Shown here: in pieces, positions 1 through 8,537 of the stretch
Layout of the letters: each line of letters opens with the position of its first letter
Numbering within the stretch: the stretch's first letter is position 1
The notes under the pieces: generated by a model
Seen by the model: the letters and a program-made list of their open reading frames with translations, nothing else
Databases searched by the model: none
Told to the model about the DNA's origin: nothing
Made by a program: the position numbers and the translations under genes
Assembly (NCBI RefSeq): GCF_033878955.1
Contig: NZ_CP138858.1
Span: 4,181,001 to 4,245,000, forward strand
DNA from: Coraliomargarita algicola
GTDB taxonomy: Bacteria; Verrucomicrobiota; Verrucomicrobiia; Opitutales; Coraliomargaritaceae
Length of the DNA stretch: 64,000 nt
Reading direction: 5' to 3'

Positions 1-650
1 AGCATTTGCGCGAGGTGACCACCGGCTGAGAAACCAATGACAATGACTTTGTCAGGATTTACTCGGAGTTCTTCTGCGTTCTTTTTTAGAAAGCGTAGGC
101 CATCCTTTACGTCGATCACGCAGTCACGCATGATGACGGGGTCATTCAAATCCCAGTTTCTGACTAAGCGGTAATTAACCGCGACACAACTGAAGCCGGA
201 TTCAGTCGCTCGCTGAAAGAGTTCTAACATTCGTTGATTGGGCTCTTTTATGCCGCCGGACCAGCCACCACCATGGACGAAGTAGAGCACTGGTTGTGCT
301 GTGCTGGGTGTGCTGGATTTTCGGTAGATATCCATGAGTAGTGTGCGTCCGTCTTTTCTTTTATAAACGATATTTCGAAGGACTTCTCCGTTCCATGGCT
401 CGTAGGGGATATCGAGATTATTTGAATATTCCTGATAGGTAACCACGCCGTCTTTGTTCGTATCCAGTGCCGAGAGTTGAGCTGGATCGACTCCGTCTTG
501 AGCTGTTAGTTTCCAGTCGTTGTTAGTATCGGCTTTATTGAACAATGGTCGTGCGCGAATGGACTGGTTGGCGGCGTCATCGTATTCTAGAGCTGCAGCT
601 GAAAGCTTGATTCCAATAATGGTGAGAATGAAAAGTAGGGGCAATTTCAT
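1..650 (-). CDS. Secreted EF-hand-containing alpha/beta-hydrolase esterase (3' end outside window)
   Basis: Reading leftward from ATG at 650, the protein starts with a short signal peptide ending near LSAAA. Two EF-hand-like calcium loops follow (DTNNDWKLT and DTNKDGVVTYQEY). An alpha/beta-hydrolase domain then shows the oxyanion motif HGGGW and the nucleophile elbow GFSAGGH. The catalytic Asp and His lie beyond the window edge. The family contains acetyl- and carboxyl-esterases and lipases that act on acylated glycans or small esters; the substrate cannot be told. It is divergent from the prepilin-type gene at 939. The EF-hand-then-esterase order recurs in exported hydrolases of Planctomycetes and Verrucomicrobia. 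The fold assignment is secure; the biological role is not. Confidence 0.85.
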   Translation of the reverse strand, partial: MKLPLLFILTIIGIKLSAAALEYDDAANQSIRARPLFNKADTNNDWKLTAQDGVDPAQLSALDTNKDGVVTYQEYSNNLDIPYEPWNGEVLRNIVYKRKDGRTLLMDIYRKSSTPSTAQPVLYFVHGGGWSGGIKEPNQRMLELFQRATESGFSCVAVNYRLVRNWDLNDPVIMRDCVIDVKDGLRFLKKNAEELRVNPDKVIVIGFSAGGHLAQM

Positions 651-779
651 GTTGGTCTGACGGGGAGAGGGCTTAATTCGAAGATTTTGTGTGAGTGTCG
701 TGTTGCTGTGGCTTTGACGATATAGATGCATGATCTTTCACAGTCTTTATGGGTTGGCTCTTCAGTTCAATCGCTAGGC

Positions 780-813
780 TGTGGAACAATATTCACAGGT
801 AGGTGTGTATAAT
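780..813 (+). promoter_or_regulatory. Candidate promoter/operator upstream of the first GspK-like gene
   Basis: A perfect TATAAT hexamer lies at 808-813. The near-palindrome TGTGGAACAATATTCACA occupies 780-797, where a -35 element would fall. The ten bases AACAATATTC also occur at 7111-7120, in the regulatory region between the esterase and the beta-helix gene. No good -35 hexamer is seen at 17 bp, so activator dependence is possible. This is inferred from sequence only. Confidence 0.35.
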
Positions 814-938
814 GTTTCATGGTATTGCGTTTGAATCCTTAATTCTTCTGCTTAATGATTGTTGTTAAGTGTCCTAAGCGAGTTCAGCCGAGGAATTGGC
901 CCTTACATAATAATCCCAACACTTTATTTTTACCCCTT

Positions 939-3900
939 ATGTCTCTGCATCGTCACATTACATCTTTGCCCTCGCGTGAGGACGGCTTTGCGCTGGTGAT
1001 TGCGCTCTCATTGATGGCATTTGTGTTATTATTGCTACTTTCTATTTCGACTCTGGTTTCTGTCGATGCAGCTGTTGCGAAAAGTTCACTATCTCAATTA
1101 GCGGCCCAGCAAAATGCGAGACTTGCGAGTTACATGGCACTGGGTGATTTGATGAAGTTCGCGGGGGCGGATCAACGTTCTACCGCTAGGGCTGATATTG
1201 TTTCAGATACGGCTCCTTATTGGACTGGGGTTTGGTCGACTGATCCTATGCCAGATGGGAGCGCTTCGGAGGATACTATTGCGGAGATGAAAGAGCGAAC
1301 GGCACTGAAATGGCTCGTGAGTTTGGCTAACGATGGTGGATCTACATTATTGGATGCTTATGCGAATCCCGACCTCGATACGATTGCTGCTGGTGCAGTT
1401 GTTTTAAGTGCCAATGATGAGCACCCTGTCATTTTACCCACCGAACGAATTGCAGGGAAAAACACAGATACTGGAGGTTATGCTTTCTGGGTTTCAGACG
1501 AAGGCGTCAAGGCTAGTGTCTCGCTCGATCCTGATAGCTCGAGCAATCGGGACTATAATTTGGATGTGCGTAATCCGAGTGTTATGGAACTTTCCGCGAT
1601 CAAGGAATTTGGAGATCTGATGGATGCCGATCGACGGGAGCAAGATTTAGAAGCATTGGCACGGTCGCCTAATTTAGCTTCGATTCCTGCTGCATTGAAT
1701 GTAGATCAAGCGCTCATACAGAAGTATCAACATGATTTAACCAGTGTAGCCTATTCCTTGCCAGTGAATGTGCGTGATGGGGGATTGAAAAAAGATTTGA
1801 GTGCGGCATTTAGCGATGCCACGTCATGGAGTCAATTGCTTGCTTATCATGGTGACGATCAAGTGTTTGCGCCTATGGGGGGCACCGCGAATCAAATGGA
1901 CCCTGGGGGGCCAATGTGGGAACAGTTGCGGTCTTATTATCAGTATCGAGCTGCGGGTGATGGAACCATTCACTCTCAGGAGCAACTAGATGATCAGTCT
2001 GGGGTGTATCCAGTGATTACTCATTTTTCGCTGCATCATCATATCATTTTTTATGATGCGGGAGGCGGACATTACCGCCCCCGGCTCTGTATCATGCCGA
2101 TTTTTGTTTTATGGAATCCATACAACAAGCCAATCGCAGCAGAAAATTACTATTTAAAGATTACGGATAATACAATTGTGAGTAATAAGGATTCGCTGAC
2201 TATGAATATACAGCCAAGAGTGTTTCTCGATGGCGACGATGGAGCGGCCGATACAACAACATATGTGAGTGGCAACAATACGCTTGGATTTAAGCAAGGC
2301 GCCTTGTTTCCTCATACGAGCGAAGCACCGTATCTCTTTCAAATTAATTCAAGTGGTATTGAGCCAGGGCAGGCACTGATATTTAGTGCTGGGGAGAATA
2401 TTCAGGCCTATCCAGCAGATCCAACTCAACCTGCATTACTGTCTCCAGGCTATGCTGAAGGTTACTACTACTATAAAGATGCGGTGGATACCATGGATAT
2501 GAATGGTGTGCTCGCTGGAACTGCGGAGATCACCTATTTCGCATTGTATATGAACTCTGCCAATTTCCTGCGAGTTCGTTTGGCGCAAGGCAGTTTAGCA
2601 AATGTTGAAAACGAGGTTCTGCTTCAGTTTGTTGGCGGCCAGAATAGTTTTGTTGCAGGTTCTGGCCCCAGCATTCAGGCCCCCGTAAAGTGGGCAGGGA
2701 GCGCATCTCAACTCATTTCGGCAGCCGATGCGGACGAAGCATTGATTTCGGGCCATCCAGCGTTGGCGAGTCCACGGGCTTTTCCAGCTTCAGGTGCATA
2801 TATGCACCTGAAAATGGCGCAGAACTATGCGGAGGTGAATAATAACGATGATCTGACGACTAGTCAGCGAGAAGTGATGCCATATATTAAGTATGTTGCG
2901 AATGCGAACCCCCGGGCGCATCGGTCGAGTAAAGGTGTCTTGGAGCAAGCAAACTACGGCAATAACAACGGCTCAGATATGGCCTTTAATCCGACTTACT
3001 TTGGCAATAGTGAAATGAATCATGTGACGAATCTGTTACCTGCTAACCATTCTTACTATACTTTCAACTCTGGGCAAATAGAAATTAACTTAGGTTATTC
3101 TGATGATCCTAGCAATGTGTATGGCAGTGGGTGGGTGCTCTATGAAATACCAGATGATGAGAGCTCATTTTTATCGATTGCTGATTTATCTGGAGCCAAT
3201 CTTTCACAGCCCTTTATCAACCCCACCGCATTTTATAAGAACCCTTTAAAGACTTATAATATACAGAATTTGTGGCCGGCCTACAGTATCGGCAATTCGC
3301 TACAGGACCCTCGGATTCCTGCTGGAAAAGTTGCCCAGGATACATGGCCGAGTGAGAGCGGTAACACCAGTGGGTATTACCATTACGACACATCGTATTT
3401 AATGAATGAGGCCTTATGGGATTGCTATTTCTTTTCTGCTTATGATGTCGCCCCCACTGTCTCGAAAAGCCTGAATTACCGTTATGCAACGACTGATGAT
3501 TTTGTCTTTAATTTTGATAGCTCGGCATCTGGTGTGATGATTCATGGTGGCTTTAATGTGAACTCGACCTCTGTAGAGGCATGGAAGGTTTTTCTTTCGA
3601 GTGTTGCGGGTGTCAGTGTTGAGTATGCGGACGCTACATATGAGGGGCATGATAAAACCGCATTTCTACGGGTCGCCACGCCGATCAATGGGCCGACGCC
3701 ATCGGCACGGGATCATTTGACGGATGAGGTCTACAATGGCTTTTTAACATTAGAATCCGCTGACATTGAATCACTCGCGGCGGCAATTGTGGATCAGGTT
3801 AAAGCGCGCGGCCCATTTGTTTCATTGTCACATTTCATCAATCGGGTTTTGGATGATACAGACTATCGTTCTTCAAAAGAAAGTGCGTATGCTAGTTCCG

Positions 3901-4382
3901 GAGATTCGGGAAAGCGGGCGATGATGGTCGGTGCCTTGCAAGCTGCGATTGATCTATCTGAAGTGAACGAGCATACCGCCGACGGGGCCCATCGCTTTAA
4001 TGATTCTAATTATGAGCTGCATGACTATGACTTGAGCCGCTTTTATGGGGAACTGAATGTTGAGGCGAGCCTAGGTGATCGAGCGGCTGCAAACCCAGGA
4101 TACCTGACACAATTGGACCTACTGGATTCGATCGGGGCATTGATCTCCGTCCGATCAGATACATTCAAGATTTATGCCTATGGAGAGTCATTGAACTCTG
4201 TAACCGGGCACATTGATGCCATTGCTCGCTGTGTCGTGACTGTTCAAAGAACTGCTGACTTTGTTGATGATAGTCATGGTAATTTTCCTCATTCCAGTTT
4301 GGATACTGTCTCCGCTGTGAATCAAACCTTTGGCAGGGGTTTCCGCATCATCGATTTTCAATGGCTAGATACTTCAATATAA
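939..4382 (+). CDS. Large prepilin-type GspK/Verru_Chthon-cassette-like protein
   Basis: This is a protein of about 1150 residues with a type IV prepilin-like N-terminus: a short basic leader, then GFALVIALSLMAF and a long hydrophobic helix. The Glu at +5 of true pilins is absent, as in GspK and PilX minor pseudopilins. The C-terminal third also resembles GspK: a helical segment (VDQVKARGPFVSLSHFINR) is followed by 'ISVRSDTFKIYAYGES' and a final beta strand with VVTVQR. I chose ATG 939 over 855 because it leaves a normal 16-residue leader. It is probably inserted in the inner membrane as part of a pilus or type II secretion-like assembly. A paralogue lies at 21803-25591 with the same kind of downstream partner. 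The next gene starts 22 bases before this stop, suggesting translational coupling. Confidence 0.72.
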   Translation: MSLHRHITSLPSREDGFALVIALSLMAFVLLLLLSISTLVSVDAAVAKSSLSQLAAQQNARLASYMALGDLMKFAGADQRSTARADIVSDTAPYWTGVWSTDPMPDGSASEDTIAEMKERTALKWLVSLANDGGSTLLDAYANPDLDTIAAGAVVLSANDEHPVILPTERIAGKNTDTGGYAFWVSDEGVKASVSLDPDSSSNRDYNLDVRNPSVMELSAIKEFGDLMDADRREQDLEALARSPNLASIPAALNVDQALIQKYQHDLTSVAYSLPVNVRDGGLKKDLSAAFSDATSWSQLLAYHGDDQVFAPMGGTANQMDPGGPMWEQLRSYYQYRAAGDGTIHSQEQLDDQSGVYPVITHFSLHHHIIFYDAGGGHYRPRLCIMPIFVLWNPYNKPIAAENYYLKITDNTIVSNKDSLTMNIQPRVFLDGDDGAADTTTYVSGNNTLGFKQGALFPHTSEAPYLFQINSSGIEPGQALIFSAGENIQAYPADPTQPALLSPGYAEGYYYYKDAVDTMDMNGVLAGTAEITYFALYMNSANFLRVRLAQGSLANVENEVLLQFVGGQNSFVAGSGPSIQAPVKWAGSASQLISAADADEALISGHPALASPRAFPASGAYMHLKMAQNYAEVNNNDDLTTSQREVMPYIKYVANANPRAHRSSKGVLEQANYGNNNGSDMAFNPTYFGNSEMNHVTNLLPANHSYYTFNSGQIEINLGYSDDPSNVYGSGWVLYEIPDDESSFLSIADLSGANLSQPFINPTAFYKNPLKTYNIQNLWPAYSIGNSLQDPRIPAGKVAQDTWPSESGNTSGYYHYDTSYLMNEALWDCYFFSAYDVAPTVSKSLNYRYATTDDFVFNFDSSASGVMIHGGFNVNSTSVEAWKVFLSSVAGVSVEYADATYEGHDKTAFLRVATPINGPTPSARDHLTDEVYNGFLTLESADIESLAAAIVDQVKARGPFVSLSHFINRVLDDTDYRSSKESAYASSGDSGKRAMMVGALQAAIDLSEVNEHTADGAHRFNDSNYELHDYDLSRFYGELNVEASLGDRAAANPGYLTQLDLLDSIGALISVRSDTFKIYAYGESLNSVTGHIDAIARCVVTVQRTADFVDDSHGNFPHSSLDTVSAVNQTFGRGFRIIDFQWLDTSI

Positions 4383-5107
4383 TTTTTTGCAGCTTGGGCA
4401 TCCTTACATTGCTAGCGACTTCGCACATCGCAGTTGGTCAGCGAGACGTTGCGGATGAGGCTGCGCTTGGGCTTGAATTTAAGACCATGGTATTCGCGGC
4501 TCAATCACAACGTAGTGCTAGAGCGGCTGAGGACGATGGACCTCTCATTCCTGAGCTTCCAGATCTCTATTATTATGATGGTTCGAACCACATTCTGGTT
4601 GAATTTTTAGTTAATCAGATGTCATCCAATTATGTATATAGTGGTGATGAAGCGTTTGATTTTTTTACTCAAGAGGTCAACGCAGAGGGGGAGCTTGAGT
4701 ATCGGCGTGCGTTTCGTGTGAATGTGAATGGCAGCTGGAGGTCGGCTCTTGTTGTGATGCTGCCAACTACGGATGCCGAGCGTCCATTTAAACTGTTTGC
4801 AGTCGATACGTCACCCGAAAATTTGGCGACGGGAACGATCAAAGTTTTTAATCTTTCGAATGAGCCAGTAGTGTTGAATGCAGACGGTGAAATTTATCCA
4901 TTGTATTCGATGGGGGCAGTGGAGCTCGATATCAGTGGGATCGAGAAAAATAGACTGCCCGTTGCACTTGCATTGAAGGAGGATGAGGGCTTCAAGCTTG
5001 TTTACCGTCGCGTGTGGAGTATGCGGTCTAGTGTGCGCGGAATTTATTTTATTTATACACTTAATGATGATCTGCGACACTGGTATATGAGAAACATCAT
5101 TTTATGA
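4361..5107 (+). CDS. Secreted partner protein of the GspK-like gene
   Basis: This 248-residue protein has a signal peptide (hydrophobic stretch at 6-24, cleavage near AVG-Q). No characterised domain was recognised. It overlaps the preceding prepilin-type gene by 22 bases in another frame, so the two are probably co-translated and work together. The protein encoded at 25575-26296 has the same position and a matching pattern: a hydrophobic core strand (here SALVVML), then a 'FNLSNEPVV' or 'YNISSYDIAV' segment, and a conserved end (here LVYRRVW, there LVYKSFW). I infer a beta-sandwich exported accessory protein. The stop overlaps the end of the convergent LacI gene by six bases. Confidence 0.65.
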   Translation: MARYFNIIFCSLGILTLLATSHIAVGQRDVADEAALGLEFKTMVFAAQSQRSARAAEDDGPLIPELPDLYYYDGSNHILVEFLVNQMSSNYVYSGDEAFDFFTQEVNAEGELEYRRAFRVNVNGSWRSALVVMLPTTDAERPFKLFAVDTSPENLATGTIKVFNLSNEPVVLNADGEIYPLYSMGAVELDISGIEKNRLPVALALKEDEGFKLVYRRVWSMRSSVRGIYFIYTLNDDLRHWYMRNIIL

Positions 5108-6148
5108 TGAATTTTCCTTGTCGTTCAGATCGGGTAAGCTTGCTCCATCGACCCAGTTGCCTTTGACCATTTCGATGAGGTCGCCTTGATCGGATCCCGT
5201 GTTTCCTGATCGAACCATCATATTGATCAACTTGAGCGCTCGCTCAAACAGGTTAACGTTATCTCGAAAGTAGCCTGCGATCTCGCCGACCAAGTCAGTA
5301 TTCCACATGTTAATCGTGGCAAAGGCAAAGTCTTCAGGTATTTTGTATCCCATCGATTGCAACAGGCCTAGTTCCTCGTGGTCATCACCAAGAATGACCT
5401 GTGGCTTGTGACGTTCGATCCATGTGCGGATTTTTTTGTCATTAGGCTGAGCCTCTTTGGGGTGTAGATGAAAAGGGATACGGTTTTTCGTGGGCTGAAC
5501 GTAGTGCTGCCGGCAGAACACAGCGCCGAGGCGTTGGTCCATTGAGTAGGATTGAGGATAGTCCTGTAAGAGTGTGCCGATGCGTTGATAGCCCAGTTGG
5601 TTCAGCCGATGCCAGGCGCGCTCGACTCCTTGAAATTCATCGTGCATGACGACGGGGCACTCGGGCTTCCAGCTCGATACGTTCACACTCACGGATGCAA
5701 AGCGTTCGTTAATTGTATCGATCGGGTAAGGGGCATCTGCCATGACTGTAAAAACGACACCAGTCACACCTTTAGTTTCCATGCGTTTGATGACTTTCTC
5801 CACATTGGGGTATTTGCTTAAATCTTCTGCAATGAGTGTGTAGCCGAGTTTTTGAGCAGTTTCTCGAAAACGACGGTATTCGATTTTGCAGCTTTCTGCG
5901 TTGATACCTTTTCCATTATAAACGTAAGCGATATTCATTCCCTCATTCATACGTCGACCATGCCAGCGCCTTTCGATTAAAACCTGCAGCGCTGGGTCGG
6001 GGCGATAGCCTAATCGGTCTGCGACGTCTTTAACTTTCTTCTTGGTCGCTTTCGCGGTGCGCGGGTCATCTCTTAGGGCACGTGATACGGTCGCCAGGCT
6101 GACGCCTGATTCTTTTGCAATATCGCGGAGGGTAATATGATTCGACAT
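5102..6148 (-). CDS. LacI-family transcriptional regulator
   Basis: The N-terminal helix-turn-helix is typical of LacI (ITLRDIAKESGVSLATVSRAL), followed by the hinge region with RLGYRPDPAL. A periplasmic-binding-protein-like effector domain fills residues of about 60-340. ATG 6148 was chosen because the HTH normally begins within a few residues of the start; an in-frame upstream ATG at 6208 would overlap the previous stop. The gene lies 52 bases downstream of the frameshifted esterase on the same strand and was probably co-transcribed with it. It is the only regulator among the first 11 kb of carbohydrate genes, so it likely senses a sugar released by them. Candidate operators are the GTAACA-type repeats at 7105-7143, 8501-8510 and 10121-10136. 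Confidence 0.9.
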   Translation of the reverse strand: MSNHITLRDIAKESGVSLATVSRALRDDPRTAKATKKKVKDVADRLGYRPDPALQVLIERRWHGRRMNEGMNIAYVYNGKGINAESCKIEYRRFRETAQKLGYTLIAEDLSKYPNVEKVIKRMETKGVTGVVFTVMADAPYPIDTINERFASVSVNVSSWKPECPVVMHDEFQGVERAWHRLNQLGYQRIGTLLQDYPQSYSMDQRLGAVFCRQHYVQPTKNRIPFHLHPKEAQPNDKKIRTWIERHKPQVILGDDHEELGLLQSMGYKIPEDFAFATINMWNTDLVGEIAGYFRDNVNLFERALKLINMMVRSGNTGSDQGDLIEMVKGNWVDGASLPDLNDKENSS

Positions 6149-6200
6149 GGTTGACTGCTCTTTTTTGGGGTGAAGCAGGTGGCAAGTCAAGGGCGGTCGA

Positions 6201-7035
6201 TTATTCAATATAGTTCAACGAGCGCAGGAAATGCTTAATATCCTCTATGATTTCTGGCCGATACTCTGGCTTGTTGAAAAAACCATGATCGGCACCTTCG
6301 AAGAATTTGATCTCACAGTGATTGCCCGCTGCAATCATTTTTTGTTCAAATGCTTTAGCCATGTGGATTGGTAGGATTTTATCGAGCGTTCCTACCTCGA
6401 TCAAAGTCGGCGGAAATGTGTCGTCAGCGCTATGGAAAGGAGAGAGCTTTTCCCACTCGGCGATGAAGCGTGTAACATAGCCATGAGCGTAGCCATCAGG
6501 TCCCACGTTCAAAACAGGATTTAACAATACGAGGGCCTGTGGACGAGAGCTGATATTGAGGTTCTCTCCTGTTTCTTCTGGTGCGAAGCCAATTGCAGTG
6601 CAAGCCGCGACATGTGCACCGGCAGAGCCACCGCCGGCGACAATTCGCTTGGGGTCGATGCCTAATTCTGACGCGTGCTCTCGAATGTATCGTATGGCTG
6701 ATTTTCCGTCTTTGACACTTTCGACTGGGCTGGTCTCGTGGCTGAGTTTAGGTACGGTATTGGGCAGAAATCGCAACGATTCCTTCTTTAGAGAGTTCCT
6801 GAATGAAGGGGTAAAATTGACCCGGTTTACCAAATTTCCAGCCGCCTCCAAAAAAGAAGATAATGACGGGGCGTTGATCATTGGCGCTATGGCCATCGGG
6901 ATTGGCGATGTGAAGTTCTAGATTGCCGCCTTCGAGGGGTTTAAAATCGGTTTTTGTCAGCCATTGAGCTTGTGAGAATTGGGTGCTAAGTGCGATGGCA
7001 ACTACTGCGAGGAGGGGGGGCTTTAAGAAGTTCAT
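6201..7035 (-). pseudogene. Secreted alpha/beta-hydrolase esterase with a one-base frameshift
   Basis: Two overlapping frames together make one esterase of about 277 residues. The first (7035 to about 6751) carries a signal peptide (MNFLKPPLLAVVAIALS, cleavage near SQAQ) and the oxyanion motif FFFGGGW, then ends at ISAQYRT-stop. The second frame resumes with KLSHETSPVESVKDGKSAI, the nucleophile motif GGGSAGAH, 'GTLDKILP' with the acidic residue, and GADHGFF with the catalytic His. Removing one C from the minus-strand ACCTAA at 6748-6753 restores the frame exactly. All catalytic residues remain, so the lesion may be recent or a sequencing error. The family includes acetyl esterases and endo-xylanase-associated hydrolases. 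It lies directly upstream of the LacI gene and divergent from the beta-helix gene at 7270. Confidence 0.8.
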
Positions 7036-7104
7036 TGCTGGTATTCAGTCCGTTAAGGATTATTTTCATTATCTGGTCGCAGAGTTAATGGCACAATTCA
7101 TTTA

Positions 7105-7143
7105 CGATGTAACAATATTCATAGCTTTGTGGATATTGTTACA
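7105..7143. promoter_or_regulatory. Inverted repeat in the divergent esterase / beta-helix regulatory region
   Basis: Perfect 10-bp arms GTAACAATAT (7109-7118) and ATATTGTTAC (7133-7142) are separated by 14 bp. The right half sits in TGTGGATATTGTTACA (7128-7143), which matches 14 of 16 bases with 10121-10136 in front of the PEP-CTERM gene. CGATGTAACA at 7105-7114 recurs exactly at 8501-8510 upstream of the sulfatase. These are plausible operators for the LacI protein encoded at 5102-6148; binding is inferred. Confidence 0.5.
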
Positions 7144-7269
7144 GGGCCACGGGATTGGATCTGCTGCATAAACGCTTTTGTATGGTGACTACTCAATAAT
7201 CTAACTGTTCGAGGCCAAGCTGGCTTGATCGACTGTTTCTTTATATTTTAACCACCCCAATCTCAATCA

Positions 7270-8358
7270 ATGATCAATATTTTGGACTATGGAGCCGTCG
7301 GGGACGGCAAAACGGATAATACCGCTGCGATTCAGCAAGCACTCGATGCCGCCGGCGAACTTCGTTGTTCGGTGCTGATTCCCGAAGGACGTTATCGAAC
7401 ATCAAGACTGCGAGTGCCTTCGTATTGTGGGATTGTTGGACACCCGTCATGGGGCTTTCGTGATGTTGGTGGTTCGGTGCTTGAGCTAAACGACGCACAA
7501 GCGAGTTGCTTGTTAGATGTTTCAGATACTTCTGGAGTCAATCTGGATGGTCTCTCGTTGGAGGGCCATCGGGGCGGGGACGGCGTTCATGGTATTGCAT
7601 TAGACCAAGAAGACTATGGGGCGAATGGCGCGGAGAACTCACTCACGATTGAGCGTTGCCGTGTGAATGGATTTTCAGGGAATGGTGTTTATTTGCATCG
7701 AGCATGGTGTTTCAGCATTCGGCACTGCATGATATCGCACTGCGGCGGGGATGGTGTTTGGTTGCGGGGTTGGGACGGTTTTATTATGGATAATTGGCTC
7801 ACCGGTAACGAACGCGCAGGCTTTGGAGCCTACGAAGAGAATGCTTCTGTTACTTTTACTGCGAATCGTTTGGAGTGGAATTTTACCGCGGGCATCGAAA
7901 TCCATGGAGGCGATCACTACAACATAACTGGAAACTTCTTTGATCGTCACGGCGGGCCTGCAATCGAGTTGATGGACAGATCGGGTGTCCCCGCATCACA
8001 AATTACAGTTACGGGAAACATCCTGTATCGTAACGGGAAGCCGCAGCGTTGCGGTGATCAGCCGTATGACTCGTCTCATATTCGCTGTATGAACGCTGAA
8101 GGCGTTGTCATTAGCAGCAACGTGTGTGAGGTGTCTGAGGACGACCCAAAATCGACTGAGAGTGATGGGAACTCGCCAGAATGGGGGATCGTGATCGGAG
8201 GTTTGAATGATGTGATCATTAAGGACAATATCTTACACAAAGGGTTTAAAGATCAACTGATGGTTGATCTCGGAGGGCATAAGGGCACCGTGATTATTAA
8301 GGATAATATTGGCAGTGCATTTGTTGAATCTCCAGTATCCGCCACAGCAGTTTTATGA
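7270..8358 (+). CDS. Cytoplasmic right-handed beta-helix (pectate-lyase-superfamily-like) protein
   Basis: This 362-residue protein opens with INILDYGAVGDGKTDNTAAIQQALD, the hallmark N-terminus of the pectate_lyase_3 / GH28-type right-handed beta-helix. Successive coils follow with repeated N-x-(I/V) and G-(V/I)-x-(I/L) patterns (GVYLHRAWCFSIRHC, GVWLRGWDGFIMDN, GIEIHGGDHYNITGN). No signal peptide is present, so it acts in the cytoplasm or leaves by another route. It is likely a glycan-active hydrolase or lyase, or a non-catalytic fold member; no family-specific catalytic residues could be fixed. It is divergent from the esterase and LacI genes and is followed by a sulfatase 179 bases downstream on the same strand. 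Confidence 0.8.
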   Translation: MINILDYGAVGDGKTDNTAAIQQALDAAGELRCSVLIPEGRYRTSRLRVPSYCGIVGHPSWGFRDVGGSVLELNDAQASCLLDVSDTSGVNLDGLSLEGHRGGDGVHGIALDQEDYGANGAENSLTIERCRVNGFSGNGVYLHRAWCFSIRHCMISHCGGDGVWLRGWDGFIMDNWLTGNERAGFGAYEENASVTFTANRLEWNFTAGIEIHGGDHYNITGNFFDRHGGPAIELMDRSGVPASQITVTGNILYRNGKPQRCGDQPYDSSHIRCMNAEGVVISSNVCEVSEDDPKSTESDGNSPEWGIVIGGLNDVIIKDNILHKGFKDQLMVDLGGHKGTVIIKDNIGSAFVESPVSATAVL

Positions 8359-8537
8359 TGCCTATCGATAAGTCATTCGGTCAGTTTAATTCATATGATG
8401 TCGATGTACACAATCTTCGTGAGCCTCGCTTCGGTGATTTTTAGTCGAAATCAATGGCGTAACGTGCGACACTGATTTTATCTCTTAAGAGGATCCAGTT
8501 CGATGTAACACAAAACTGATTCTATTCATGCCTTATT

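Noticed and set aside
5585..5821. Plus-strand frame inside the LacI gene
   Set aside because: It is an antisense shadow of the well-supported LacI coding sequence.
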